Assembly (NCBI GenBank): GCA_022702545.1 | Contig: JAHRBC010000001.1 | Location: 7,254,001-7,318,000 of the forward strand | Direction of reading: 5' to 3' | Length of the DNA stretch: 64,000 bases | Source of the DNA: Phycomyces nitens | Taxonomy: Eukaryota; Mucoromycota; Mucoromycetes; Mucorales; Phycomycetaceae | Shown here: positions 10,935-28,400 of the stretch, in pieces | Position numbering within the stretch: the stretch's first letter is position 1 | Layout: every line of letters begins with the position of its first letter | The notes under the pieces: model-generated | Databases searched by the model: none | What the model saw: only the letters and a program-made list of their open reading frames with translations | Told to the model about the DNA's origin: nothing | Position numbers and translations under genes: made by a program

Positions 10935-13306
10935 CTATTGCTGCATGTCAGTCATCGAATCAAATGGCTTGTTCTCAGTGCTCTTACCTCTTGGGGGGCG
11001 GTTGAAAGTGCCTCTATGTTCTCTTCGCTCAGGGCCAAATAGGGCTTATAGCGACGAGATCGTAGGGTGCGATTGCGACCGTTTGGACGGGAGGGCCGCT
11101 TGCACATGATCTGGATATGGGGGAGATAGTCAAGAAACTCTCTGTGCGGCTGGGCAATGACTCTTTGGGGCAGAATAGGCCTGCAAGCTTCCAGCATTCT
11201 CTCTTGCCATGTCTCTGCAGCAGTTGCCATGGCATCCCAATCACACTCTCCATGGGTCCCATGTACGCTCCGGGCCAGCCGAGTCAGGACTACCTGGATC
11301 TCCTGTGCTATTGGGGTTGGGTCAGACGGCACGTCCCACAGCCGACCTGCCCCAGAAGGGTGATCTCTAGGCGACTCCCACACCTTTTCTTCTCCTAGTG
11401 GGTCTGCCTGGACCACAAACGCGTCCTGGAAGGAGGCCGTATCTAAACCACGCCACAACGCGTCTAATGTTGTCCCCGAAGCTTCTAGTTCTGGCAATGT
11501 CTTTGACAATGCTTGGGCATTCATGTGTCCTAGTTGGCACTCGACATACATTCTGGACAGTCGATCGTCTTCATGCGATTCCTGTCCAATGTAGGCCCCA
11601 AAAAGTCCCGTGCAGTCCCGCTTCCACTCATCTGAGCTATCATCCCCCAGATCAGACTGCGGGCACCACACTTGCAATGTATTCAGAATCTGGCGCACGT
11701 CTCCTAACCTAGCCACCAGACACACCAAGTCTACAGGAGGTACAAAGAATCCTTCTGCAAAACATATAAGCTGCAACCATGGCAACAGCACTTTGGTTGG
11801 TGGCGACTGGAAGTAAAATACTTCGTACAACCGTAGACTTTGAATCGGGATCGTATAGGTGTCTATCATTGGTATCAATATTTTTGTGTAGATCTATCTT
11901 GGCAGCCATCCTAGCTTACCATTACAGGTCATAATAATCGGCCGTCGACTCTTTTCTGACAATTCCTCCACAGCGGACCAGAACCCTTTGTCCTCCTCAT
12001 ACAGAATGTCTACTTGATCCAACAAAACCAGGCTTTCCTTGTATTCCTTTTGTTCCTTTTGCCCTTCTTCCTCTTCCTCCTCTTCCTCTTGTTCTTGTTC
12101 TTCTTCTACTATATCCATAACTTCTTCTACAACTGGATCTACATTCATATCTACACTCTCTTCTACAACCTTCTCAACCGGCCGAATTCGTGTAAAGTGT
12201 CGCATGAGTCCAACATTGGCAGGCACTGCGGGTGGCTCGGGCTTTGTTCTTCGCTTGGTTGGCAGTTCTGGCTTGATCACTCGTCCTCGCCGCTTTTCTC
12301 CTACGTTAAACGTAACGAGGTGGCTCTCGGTCATGGCTCCAACTGCTGCCATGAGATCCTTTCCGGACCGCCTCATTCCTGCGTGAACCTCAAACACTTC
12401 ATATCCAATTTCCTTGGCTGCCGCATATACTGCAGCCGTCTTGCCCACCCCCGGTGGTCCTACCAGTAGCACCAACGATGTCTCGGGCGGCCTCGTCTTT
12501 TTCTTTTCGTTTTTAGGCTGTTTAGACTTTGATTTTGGCTTTGCTTCTTCTGTTTTGTCCTCGAACGGATCTCCCCAGAAACGCTGGAATCCTGCATTAG
12601 TTAGGAATCCGTGTTTATCGACCTCATTCTCCATTAGCGTCAAATGCTCCATCTCTAGATCTTCAAGACCTTGTCTTTTCCGATTTGATACTTTTTTAAA
12701 CTTTAACCAATCCCACAATTGAGCTGCCTCTTGCTCATTAGCTAACATGCCATTTAGGTTGATTGGGCCATATTTTTCAACCCATGGTTGTTTGGTGTGA
12801 TTACTATTTTTTTTGATGATGTGATCGTCATAGATTGTCCGACAGGCAATAGATTCATCCCATCCCGGATATACTTTGTCCATCATCGTCTTGATCTCAG
12901 TCTTGACCCAACGAGGTGGTTGGATATAAGAGGGTGGGGATGGTTGAATGAGTAAATGGCCTCGATTATTAGCCTTTAGATGACTAGTTGATTGATTGAT
13001 CCAAGGTTTATGCACAATGGTGTTTGTTATTTGTCTAGTAGGTATGTGTCCTCCTTCGAATAGCACCCGATCAGGCCAGATCGCATCTGGGATACTTGGA
13101 GCCGTGGGGCGTTTAAGACTCGGAGGTTGGGCTGGTACTGGTACTGGTACTGGTACTGGTTTCAATGTCGATGTTGGTGGTGATGTTGGTGGTGATGTTG
13201 GTGGTGGTGGCAATGGCTGGACAGGTTCTGGAGGGCTGACTGGCTGTACAATCGGGACATGAGGCCTGAAAAAGGCATCCAGAGTCCTCTTTGGTTGACT
13301 AGACAT
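10935..13306 (-). CDS. ELG1: Elg1/ATAD5-like AAA+ subunit of an alternative clamp-unloading RFC complex
   Basis: The model is complement join(11920-13306, then an exon starting at 11862). The protein has about 765 residues. The N-terminus MSSQPKRTLDAFFRPH contains a PIP-box-like KRTLDAFF for PCNA contact, followed by Pro-rich repeats (PPTSPPTS, PVPVPVP). Then come KQPWVEKYGP, Walker A VGPPGVGKT near residues 282-290, VHAGMRRSGKDL, an acidic Glu tract, Walker B-like LVLLDQVDILYEEDKGFW, and the sensor 1 stretch IIMTCNDTYTIPI. The 'EEDKGFW' signature and the 'LHFQPP'-like FYFQSPPTKVLLPWLQL separate Elg1 from Rfc1, Ctf18 and Rad24. In the known complex it unloads PCNA with Rfc2-5. The 3' end has two readings: read-through stop at 10952, or splicing of a 46-bp GTAAGA...CAG intron to a terminal Gln-TAG at 10935. 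Confidence 0.86.
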
Positions 13307-13578
13307 TAAAAACAAAAAGGAAAAAATAATAATAATAATAAGAGAAAATGGATTACAGAAAGGGAGGAGTTGTAAGGTGGCGCGGCGTGGCGTGGAATCG
13401 GAGCGGGGCCGTCAAACACGACACAAAGTATCGCGTCGCGTCGCGTTTTATTAGCATTTCATCTCCCTTCTTTTGAAAGACCTCTTTTTCTCTTTGAGCC
13501 ATTAGTGAAGCCTTTATGAAATCTAGGTTTATTATACTTTAGGCAGAATATACAATTATACACATTGGAACAATTTTA

Positions 13579-15000
13579 TCACAATCCAACCATTATACTC
13601 TTGACAAAGGTAAATTCATCGAGGCCAGCTCGTCCAAGCTCCTTGCCAATTCCTGACATTTTTCGGCCACCAAAGGGGAGGAAAGACGGGACAATGTTGT
13701 AGGTGTTGATCCATACTACCCCAGTTTTGAGACCTGCGGCAACCTTGTGGGCCTCTCTATGATCTCTGGAAAATACGGCTGAAACCAAGCCATACTCCGA
13801 CGAGTTTGCCCGTTGGATGGCTTCTTCGGTTGTTTTGAAGGGTGTCATGACACTTACAACCGGACCAAATATCTCTTGAGCCACAAGAGGACTATCCTCA
13901 GGTACATTTGTATAGACAGTAGGTGGAATATAAAACCCATCCATTTCTCCTTCAGGGCCTTTCCAACCCTCGTGGGATTTTTGGGTATACGGATACACAA
14001 GATCATACTGTGTCTTGTCAATAAGAGGGCCATAGGGATAGACACTGGAATCAACGGTTTCACAGGGATCAATAGCTTTCCATTTCATGGTCTCCTCTTT
14101 CAGATGAGCCAGAAAGTTCTCATAGATATTGTCGTGTACATATACGCGCGATATCGCACAACAGTTCTGTCCTGCATTGGAAAAGGCACCTTGGCTAATG
14201 ATGTTTGCGGCTTCCTGTATATCTGCATCCTTGAGCACGACTACCGCATTGTTTCCTCCACACTCCAGCACCCCAGGCACAAGACTTTCTCCAGATTTTC
14301 GTTGAATCGCTTGCCCAACTAGGGTAGAGCCAGTAAAACTAGACTTGTCGACTTTGGCCAGCAATCGGCGAGCAACATTTGCATCACCCGGAAGAACCTG
14401 TAACACACCTGGTGGAAAAATGTCCGAGGCCATGTTTGCAAGTGCCAATGTGGTCAAAGGTGTTTGGGGTGCAGGCTTAACAATAGCGCAATTGCCAGCT
14501 GCCAGTGCGGGTCCTAGCTTCCAAGCCGCCAACAGTAAAGGGTAATTGAATGAAGTTACGAGTCCTACTGTCCCATATGCCTCTCGCACGGTGTAGGCAT
14601 GCATCGTTGGTCCCATAAATGACTCGGCTGCCGTGTTTGTTTTTCCACTAAACTCTCTTAGGCACTCGAGAACCTCCTTCATTTCTACAACTGCATCATT
14701 CAAAGGCTTTCCTGTCTGAACACTCTCTATGTGTGCCATAATCTCAATGTTCTTTTCGAGTTCATCAGACAGCTTTAATAGACAATCGCGTCGAAAAGAA
14801 GGGTTTGATTGCCAAGAATGTTGAGCATCTTTTGCGCTTGTGATTGCCAGATCAACTTGTTCAGGAGCGGTGTTATCGACTTTGCACAGTCGTTTCCGGG
14901 TTGATGGGTTGTGGAGTTGCTGGAATGTTATTGACGGGACAAATCGACCATTGATGTAGGGTGAAAGCCCCTTTCCAACACCTTTACCAATATATTGCAT
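13579..15000 (-). CDS. NAD(P)+-dependent aldehyde dehydrogenase
   Basis: Intronless, 473 residues, starting MQYIGKGVGKGLSPYINGRF. It spans the whole ALDH superfamily fold. Seen are the Rossmann region VGLVTSFNYPLLLAAWKLGP, the KPAPQTPLT lysine (cofactor binding), FTGSTLVGQ, the catalytic glutamate E246 in LECGGNN, the nucleophilic cysteine C280 in NAGQNCCAISR, the EIFGPVVSVM motif and the C-terminal PFGGRKMSGIGKELG. It is closest in style to betaine/aminoaldehyde dehydrogenases (gbsA-type), but the usual LELGGK is LECGGN, so substrate assignment is open. There is no targeting signal or peroxisomal tail (ends SIMVGL). It lies divergent to the small secreted-peptide gene, 605 bp apart. Confidence 0.95.
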   Translation of the reverse strand: MQYIGKGVGKGLSPYINGRFVPSITFQQLHNPSTRKRLCKVDNTAPEQVDLAITSAKDAQHSWQSNPSFRRDCLLKLSDELEKNIEIMAHIESVQTGKPLNDAVVEMKEVLECLREFSGKTNTAAESFMGPTMHAYTVREAYGTVGLVTSFNYPLLLAAWKLGPALAAGNCAIVKPAPQTPLTTLALANMASDIFPPGVLQVLPGDANVARRLLAKVDKSSFTGSTLVGQAIQRKSGESLVPGVLECGGNNAVVVLKDADIQEAANIISQGAFSNAGQNCCAISRVYVHDNIYENFLAHLKEETMKWKAIDPCETVDSSVYPYGPLIDKTQYDLVYPYTQKSHEGWKGPEGEMDGFYIPPTVYTNVPEDSPLVAQEIFGPVVSVMTPFKTTEEAIQRANSSEYGLVSAVFSRDHREAHKVAAGLKTGVVWINTYNIVPSFLPFGGRKMSGIGKELGRAGLDEFTFVKSIMVGL

Positions 15001-15522
15001 TCACCCAAAATATATAAATGGAAAAAATATAGCCGAAATAAATAAGCACATATAAAATATAAATTATACCAAATCCATAGTATAGGCCATTGAAATTGCC
15101 AGCTGAGAATCACTGCACATCTCCTAATGCACTCCCCAGTCTCCCTTTCTATATATATATTTATATCCACACTTCCCCTAAGTATTGCTTTGCTACAAGA
15201 TGATTGTATTCCTTAATAGACCTCAGATTAATGTGGGTGAGTGGCTGCACGGAAGAACTTGGTCAAATAGGATTATGGAATGTTCAAGGAGTTCAGTAAT
15301 ATAAAAGCCAAGTAATATCCCCTGGGACTCTGAACTGTCCATAATGGCTCTTTTAAGATATACGAATTGGAAATATAAGGGTGTACAAAACGAAGGAGAA
15401 AATAAAGGGACAGCATACCTCAGTCCACACCATAAAAGGAGTGCATCTGTTAATGGCAGGAAACAGAGACCTAATACAAGTATAGAGATAGATAGAGAAG
15501 GATAGAGAGAGAGAGAAAAAGG

Positions 15523-15530
15523 TATAAAAG
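15523..15530 (+). promoter_or_regulatory. TATA box of the small secreted-peptide gene
   Basis: TATAAAAG sits 83 bp upstream of the ATG at 15606. Between them are a CT-rich stretch (ATCTCTCTTACTTTCC) and an A-rich leader ending AAAACAAAATGAAG. This is the classic layout of a strongly expressed fungal gene. Confidence 0.65.
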
Positions 15531-15605
15531 GTCCAGGAAAAGCCAACCAGTCGAACAGTATTCCCATCTCTCTTACTTTCCTATCAACAAAAAAAACAAA
15601 ACAAA

Positions 15606-15846
15606 ATGAAGGCCACTTTCTTCCTCGCTGTCTTTGCTCTCTTGGCCGTTGCCACCTCTGCCGTTCCCCATGGATCCCACCAGGCTGTCAAGGATGTTGG
15701 TAACGAAGGTTCCGTCTCTGGTTTCGTAAGTCTTTATTTTCATTCCAACTTTGATTTACTAACTCTATCAATAGGTTAACAACTTTGCCGAAGCTGGTGC
15801 CTTGAGTAACAATGCTCGCAAGAACTCTGTCAGCCAATCTGATTAA
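15606..15846 (+). CDS. Small secreted peptide, 63-residue precursor
   Basis: A two-exon gene: join(15606-15725, 15775-15846), with a 49-bp intron GTAAGT...TTTACTAAC...ATAG carrying a good branch site. The precursor begins MKATFFLAVFALLAVATSA, a textbook signal peptide likely cut after residue 19. That leaves a hydrophilic mature peptide of about 44 residues starting VPHGSHQAVKDVGNE. The mature part contains GSVSGFVNNFAEAGALSNN and ends NSVSQSD. It has no cysteine, no dibasic processing site and no hydrophobic patch, so it is not a hydrophobin or defensin type. Codons are mostly C-ending (AAG GCC ACT TTC TTC CTC), unlike the AT-rich neighbourhood and like the malate dehydrogenase gene, which suggests high expression. 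I do not recognise a family. Confidence 0.8.
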
Positions 15847-18230
15847 ACAATTTCTCATATAACTCATTGGAAATGATTGAACACATCACAAGTGTATTCA
15901 AAAGGGAATCTGCATATCCGATTCATACAGCCATTTAAACATTTTTTTCTTTAATAAAGCATACTGATTCTCCTATAATAACTTGAGGCAATAAGTTTTC
16001 TATATGATTGTATAATCAGATGAGATCATTCAGCATCTTAAAGGAGTATCAAGGAGACTATAATTGACAGAAAGGGGGTAATTATAAACCATTGTAACTA
16101 TCAAAAAAAATATACCCAATGAATTATACTTGGCAACCAAAACCATACAAGAACATTTGAGCTCGATCAATTGCAGGGTGAAATATATTTATTGTACACA
16201 TGTCTTCATTAATCTTGACGGCTTACTAACCTCAGCTGGATAACAAGCGGCCCAAAGATATCTCATGGATCTTGACCCTTTTATATATTTATATTTATAT
16301 ACACTTTCAATCTTAAGCTCGATATTATTAAATCAAAATAGATAGATATATAGAGTATCTAGCTTGGTCAATGGTCTCTTGTTCGATAGTTAATAGCCAA
16401 TAATGAGAAACTGGGCATATATTCTGGAGATCAAGAGCCATCGATAAATAATCAATACACCCATATATTTCAAGGGTGATGATAGATATAAATAGCGTGT
16501 GCTTTGCTCAGACAATTCCATATAGGAGAGGGGTAATATATATCAATCGATTATTATATTTTTGATTTACTTTCTCCATGTAGTTTGAGTATTAATACTG
16601 GGCATTGCGTACCAAAGCATAAAATATGCGTGAGGATAGAGCCGGATGCGACATGGCAAAGGGGGCTCCACTATACCAGACTTGTAATGACGATATATCT
16701 GAACAGGGGTATATAATAATATCCTTATGCGTCTATATCACTGTAAACTCGGCCAACTAAAGGTGAACACAGTGGCTGCTATCTACATGCATACCTTCTA
16801 AATTAAATGATGTAAAAGATCCTATAGAAAATAAAGGTATGTTCTTAGGATCTCCAGCTTCATTAATGGTGTCTTTATTGGAAGTTTGGGTCCAACTTTC
16901 CCCAAATGTAATAAGAAGGATGTGTATCCAATATTAAAATAATCAACTTGTCGCTTCTACAGAGAGTCTAGACATGAAATGTAAACGGAAGCTCCTCCGT
17001 TATAGTTTATCCAGTAATTTTGGTCAAAGTGCCGAATGAGTTCCAGTATGTCATACCACACATAGATCTTCAATAGTGGACATTAAACCACAAGGTATAT
17101 GGTATACAGAGAATTAACATGGAATTAGAGTGACTTTTGAATGTTTGAGTCCCATGAATAATGATTACAATTTGGACTTAAAGGTCTTGATGTTAGTTAT
17201 GAAAGTCTTTACCTGCTAAAGAACAAGATAATAATCCAGCAAGAGTTTCTATCAATTAAAGGAGAGTAGCCTTTTGTACATGTGAATAAATTGTTGAATA
17301 ACATGAATTTGAGATTCAAAGTTACTTTTTAGATAGAATGCCAATACATTAAGTTGGTTTATTTTCTATAAGCTTTTGTCTGGTCCAGTCTCGACAATTC
17401 CTTTACCAAGTATTTTTAAAAAAAACTCTATTTCCAAGTAAAATTAACACTCAGTTAAAATCCAAGGGATAATTGACAGTGGTTTTGATGGTAGAATAAA
17501 CATGCTAGCCATTTGTAAAAGTTATAAAACACTTTGATACACTATTACGACACAATACAAAGACACAGAAAAAATAGACCTTCCGGAATCCTTTGTGAAC
17601 GAGATTTGGATGCTTTGCGCAAAAATAAAAAATAAATCGGGCTACTAGTTTAGTCATGATAGTTGGAATAATGGCTGTATATTTAGGAAAATATATCTGC
17701 AAGGATACCATATGAGCTGATATAAAGACCTTTTTATATAAAGTTCTGTATATGTTTGTGCACAAAATGGTTTACGGGATATCATCAAATATACTGTCTA
17801 GTCACCTTTCAGCATATCAGAGAGATTAATCGGCATTGGTATTAGCTCATTGAAAGTGACTAATCTACATTTTTCTTGCTTCCATAATAAAAGAGCATAC
17901 AAGTAAGCCATATTTAGTCAGAAAAGTAAAGTGATTATTGTATACCTGCCAGAATTCAAGATGTTGGATGATGTGCAATAGTCTGGGAATGTGTTTGTTT
18001 TGATAGTTTAGGGTCATGAAAGTAATATGTACAGTCGTAGGTTGGCTAATCGCACAAATTTGACTACTGGCAATATATATATATATACTTCGGCATGTTA
18101 TCATCTCTTGTTTTTTTTTTCTAACTATAAGAGCATAGTATCAAAGCTTACTACAATAAAGAGAAGAAGCTTCTGATTTATAGAAATACAGCATTACAGA
18201 AAATCTAGTATTTTGTGTGCAATCCTTTTT
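15847..18230. other. Gene-poor AT-rich region
   Basis: AT-rich DNA downstream of the secreted-peptide gene. A minus-strand frame at 17505-17765 (86 residues, hydrophobic, ending FTNG) has no recognisable domain. No RNA gene or terminal repeat was found by eye. Confidence 0.4.
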
Positions 18231-18239
18231 TTTTTTTGA

Positions 18240-19330
18240 GTCCGTGTTACTGTTTTCCAATTGGATTGTAATGAGCTATAAACACTTTCACTGGTATACT
18301 ATGGCAATCTTCTTTGACAATATATTTCAAGTTCTTGGGCTTCTTCAGCAGAGGTCTTTGGGCCTTCATCATTCTTTCAAGGAAACTCTATATATTATCA
18401 ATTGGATTGATATTAGGACTGTATTCGAACCACTTCATCACCTCCAATTTTTTTTTTATTTTTGGGTACTTTTCTATCATTCAGCTACAATGGAATGGGT
18501 AAATATTTTACTAAACAATAAAACAATCGACTTTTTATACTTTAAATAGCTTTCAAAAAGGAATCAATGTGTAAAGTATGTTTTCCCACTCTCATTATTC
18601 AAGGTTTCTGCTGATGATTTCCGTGGGTCCAGCACCACTGAGTCATACGCATCCCCAAATCATTACATATCCCTCGCCACCCTGTATTCTAGAATGCATA
18701 TCCTTACTCTACTTTTCTAATCAGAAGCACCAGAATTATACATTTTTACACGCTGGAAATAGCATGGATATTGATTCATTTTTCTGAAATGCTGAGAAAA
18801 AGCTAGGCGGTTTCTGTGAGGATAATTGGTAATACATGGCTTGTATGTAGCTATAGAACCCTTTATATAAAGGGTCTTGATGGTAGTATCCATTGTATCA
18901 TTGAAAACATATCTCTCAAATTTTACGGATTCTATGCTGGTTATCCCGTCTAAACTAGGAGTCTACTGTTTTTATATTTCTGTGCAAAGCACGTAAGTAT
19001 GGCCCACCAGATATCCTGCAGGGTACATTGTTTCTGTGTGTAGCTTTGTTCTTGTCTCTCTTTATATTTGCACTACACTTATACCGGAAGTTGTGATACC
19101 GTTACAGTATATTTTTCATAAATCATTGATACTTTTACCCTATCCAAAGCAGCAGCAACTATCCCTCTGAAATCACTTGGAACCTTCTTTCGCTTGGTAA
19201 TGATGTTAAGATTGTTTGCCAAAGACATATATAATATTGGATTAGCAGTAAAGGTTATATAAAGGAAACCAAACCTATGTGTAGGTATTTTATTTACAAA
19301 GATTCTAGACTTCAAAGTTGTGCTATCCCA
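18240..19330 (-). pseudogene. Decayed Tc1/mariner transposase
   Basis: Read on the minus strand, scattered fragments match the Tc1 transposase order. Near 19190-19080 is an N-terminal helix-turn-helix-like piece (PSDFRGIVAAALDRVKVSMI, resembling 'S.DLRG.I..A...G.S...I'). Near 18700-18600 is GGEGYVMIWGCV followed by SGAGP, matching the 'G..VMVWG.F...G.GPL' core strand. Near 18430-18390 is WFEYSPNINPIDNI, matching 'W...SPDLNPIENLW' around the last catalytic acidic residue, followed by a C-terminal tail. Stop codons and frame changes separate the pieces, so it cannot encode an active enzyme. I could not place convincing terminal repeats. Confidence 0.7.
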
Positions 19331-19523
19331 GAATTTTAACACTAAATATAAATTGCTGCAGAAAACTTGCCGATGTTGTTCATTGTAAAAGAGAACCCAA
19401 TAGCAATATATTTTTGTTTTGTTTTGTTGATATTATAAATATTATTGACTTTAAAGAAAACCAAGGTGGTGCAAGCTTAAAAAAGAGTCAGGGGGTTTAA
19501 GATGTTTCTTTTATTTTTAGCAC

Positions 19524-24905
<5,382 letters not shown>

Positions 24906-25381
24906 TTTGCTTGTCTTTTATTCTTATTTCAAACAAGGACTGGAATGTAAACAAAAAAAATGGTGGTGAATATCAACCGTGCCAAACTTATTATTAAAAT
25001 AATAATAATAACAATAATAATAAAACTGACCTTGAGAATGGACGATTTGTGTGCTTTTTTTATTTTACACAATATTAAATGAGAGTAGATTACGATTTGA
25101 ATCGTCAATGGAAATTAGTTAGACAAATGCCCTCGATTACTCTCAATTAAACCCTAAAGTCGATGGGCGGGCACACAGAACAAGTTGCCTTTACAAGAAA
25201 GCTTAAAAGATTAGAATGGGGTTTTTTTTTACATTGATCTTCCACCTTCGCAGCAAAGTGACTGCTAAAGAGACGTAAAATTTTGGTGGTGTTGAACCCC
25301 GTTTTTGGGATTCCTTTAAAAGGAATTTTCAGAGAGATTTTTATAGACACACACAGAGAGTGTCAAGCGTTTGAACCTTTG

Positions 25382-25424
25382 GTTTAGTTTAGTTTAGTTT
25401 AGTTTAGTTTAGTTTAGTTTAGTT
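25382..25424. repeat. (GTTTA)n microsatellite
   Basis: Eight or more tandem GTTTA units about 480 bp upstream of the RPC1 start codon. Confidence 0.95.
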
Positions 25425-28400
25425 ATGAGTATATAATTAAAATTGGCTTTACCAATCCGTGGTATTTTATTTCTAAATAATATATAAATTAAATATTCCC
25501 AAACATTTAGAAGAATCATCAGCAATGTTATCCATAATACAGAAAATTACAAGGTCTCTTGCAATTCAAATGCCAATATTTGCAGCTGTATTAGTCAAGG
25601 TATAGAGACAGTAGGCACAGTTGAACTTGTAAATTGAGTACTCAGCTAGATTGTTTACTGCTCTTTATTATATCTGTAACTGCATATTAATTTTAAATCA
25701 GTTTATCAATCAATACTGCGCATAAACCAACACTTGCTTTATTTATAAATGGTAGATGAATGATAACTCTTGATAAAATAGAAATAAAAATGGGTATTGT
25801 CTATCATTTGGCTGTCATTTCATCTACTGCAATGAGGTAATTGGTCTACTCGGCGCATACTTTATGAAAAAACAATTTCAAGGTGTTTATTGCAACAAGA
25901 TGCAGTTTTTGTCCATTTTTATTTTATAATAACAATTTTCCAAAAAAAAAATGGTTCCATCATTACTGCCTACACACAGATTTTAAGTGGAAAAAGAGTG
26001 TGTATATGTGGGTAGATGTGCTAATGGTTATAAGATTAACTGTGCTTTGATGGTATTTCTTGTATCTTTCAAACATATATCCCATTACATTTCACAGTTG
26101 CAAGGATTATGTTCCCATTACTACAAGGTGGTGTTCTGAGCATTCTTTTTCGTTTCTTTTTGGCTCGTCGTTTGGCTGGTCAGATAGCAGATTTTGAAAC
26201 AAATTGAGTATTTACTCTATCAACAAACTCGATTTTTCCCACACCTGACACTGGCTATAGGCTAATAAGTATAGGATTTAAGATGGTTTCTGGAATACTG
26301 CTTCTTGTTGGTACTCTACTACTTAAAAATACATGTAGTTCACTTGAAAACTTGCAAGTTATTCGACATATATTACTATTACTATTATTATTAATCACAT
26401 AATTCAGCCAGACAATTGCCACTGTTATACCTGGTCCAAGACCGGTAAGCTCGTTTTGATAGATTGGTACGTTAAATACATCTTTTAATAAAGTGCCGAC
26501 TATAGGTGTGATACACATACATGGACCTCTATTAGTCAAGGCTTGTAGAATAAGCATTTGATCCAGATCTGCATACGTTATTTGCGGCTTATTAGTTATT
26601 TACCTACTAGGGAATATTGGATATATCAGCATACATTAATCTTAAATCACTATTACTATCTGGGATCATTCTGGATAGTCAATTCATCCTCTCAAAGTAT
26701 CTTTATAGTTTTAATCATTCAAGAACACAGTCATTACAAATTAATCGTGCGATATATTGACCCCCTGAATCCTCGGTCCATTTTCAATTGCGCCTCAATG
26801 ACTGAAACCCCAAGAGATAATGGTGAAATAATATATCAATCTCAAAAGATGCTCATATACTTTAAGTATAAATTATAGAATTGGGTATTTACACGGACAT
26901 GGCCAGGATTACTTGGCTCAAGATCTTTATATATTCTAGACAAATCGTTTAGTGTATGTATATATACATATGCTAACAACGAAGAATGAATAAACTTGGG
27001 TTTAGAGTTTCTGGATAGCTGCTAATACTGGACGGTTCGATTCTCATTCCTTTTTTTTTGGTACTTTATATTGAAACATATAGAATGTGCTGGCTGCTCG
27101 TTGATGATACTGAACCAATCAGTCAATGGATACATATTTGTATAAATTTTAGCTATTTTCCAAAAGCAATCTGTATTAATATAGTCTCGATCCTTCTTGA
27201 TAAATTCAAGAGGTTTATTCTTATTTTATATATAATATAAAGAGTTTTCACAAGAATGCTTTAATAGATTAAAATAAACATTGTATATATATAAAACTAC
27301 CTGTATTTATGAGTCCAAGTGATACTTGTGGCCAATAACTAACATGATGATCATCGCTCTAAAAACGGACTGCTACCAGCATCAAAGCCAGACCTTTTTC
27401 GATCAATATTTTATTCTCTTGCAAAAAAATAAAGCTCATTTTTAAAGGTTGTGGGATTTGCAGATAGAGATTATGAAAATGGTTATCTGGATTCTCAGGG
27501 TATCTATTGTTTATTATAAATTGTATATAATCAATCACAATATAGACGCTTTTGACGACTGTATTTACATTGATTCATAAGATCGCGTTTGGAATTGAAA
27601 CAATATATGATCCGTGTTCTGACTGGCGGACATGTACGCAGATATTCAAAATGTTTGACACGTTCTGTTTGTTGGTCAACAATATAAGCTTCTTCTCTTG
27701 TATCATAACATAGACATCTATACATAGCATAAATATGTGATTATAAATTTGTTCTGAAATAGAAAAACTATAATGTTGCACACGACATAATGTCGAAACC
27801 AAATGTTTATTTTGCTATTTCACGTTTTTGTGATTTCTTTAATGAATGTATACTTTGCTTGCAGTAGTCATTTATCCTTGTAGAGTTATTTGAATGGATG
27901 CTACATTGCATTGACATATGTTCAACCAAAAGCCAATTATCTACATAATCAATCTATATAAAGTTTCTTTCTTTTTTTAATTGATAAGTATCAAAGCATC
28001 CCTGCTTTGTGTATAATGTCTACCGATAGCACAGAGGGATAAAGAAGAGAAAGAAGAAAAGACCATTCAGTCTACCCCTCTCCTCTATTTCAAACACGTT
28101 CTCGTTTGAGATATGCAAAGGCTATTAAATTTTGAATTGAATTAAACCAATGCTAATTAACCATGGATCCTGCTTTTCTTGTATATTGAGTTGTGGTCGT
28201 CAATACAGTGTTCCAAAAAAAAACCCCCTCCCAAGAAACTTGTATAATGATCTTATGTGCTCCTTTTAGGTGCATTCCTTTTTAGCGATACCAACTTTCT
28301 TTATCAAATTCTTTTGAATAAATCATATATCATACTCCTTCAAAATCTTAAACCTTGACTCCTTTTATTCATCTAAGCTGCATGATAAAACATTCTTGTA

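Noticed and set aside
12014..12469. 151-codon frame antisense to the Elg1-like gene, Phe/Leu-rich
   Set aside because: It arises from the Glu-rich stretch of the real gene read backwards.
26977..27055. Possible tRNA: GGTTCGATTC T-loop followed by a T run
   Set aside because: The T stem and anticodon arm do not pair. Only six bases of an acceptor-like stem match, which can occur by chance.
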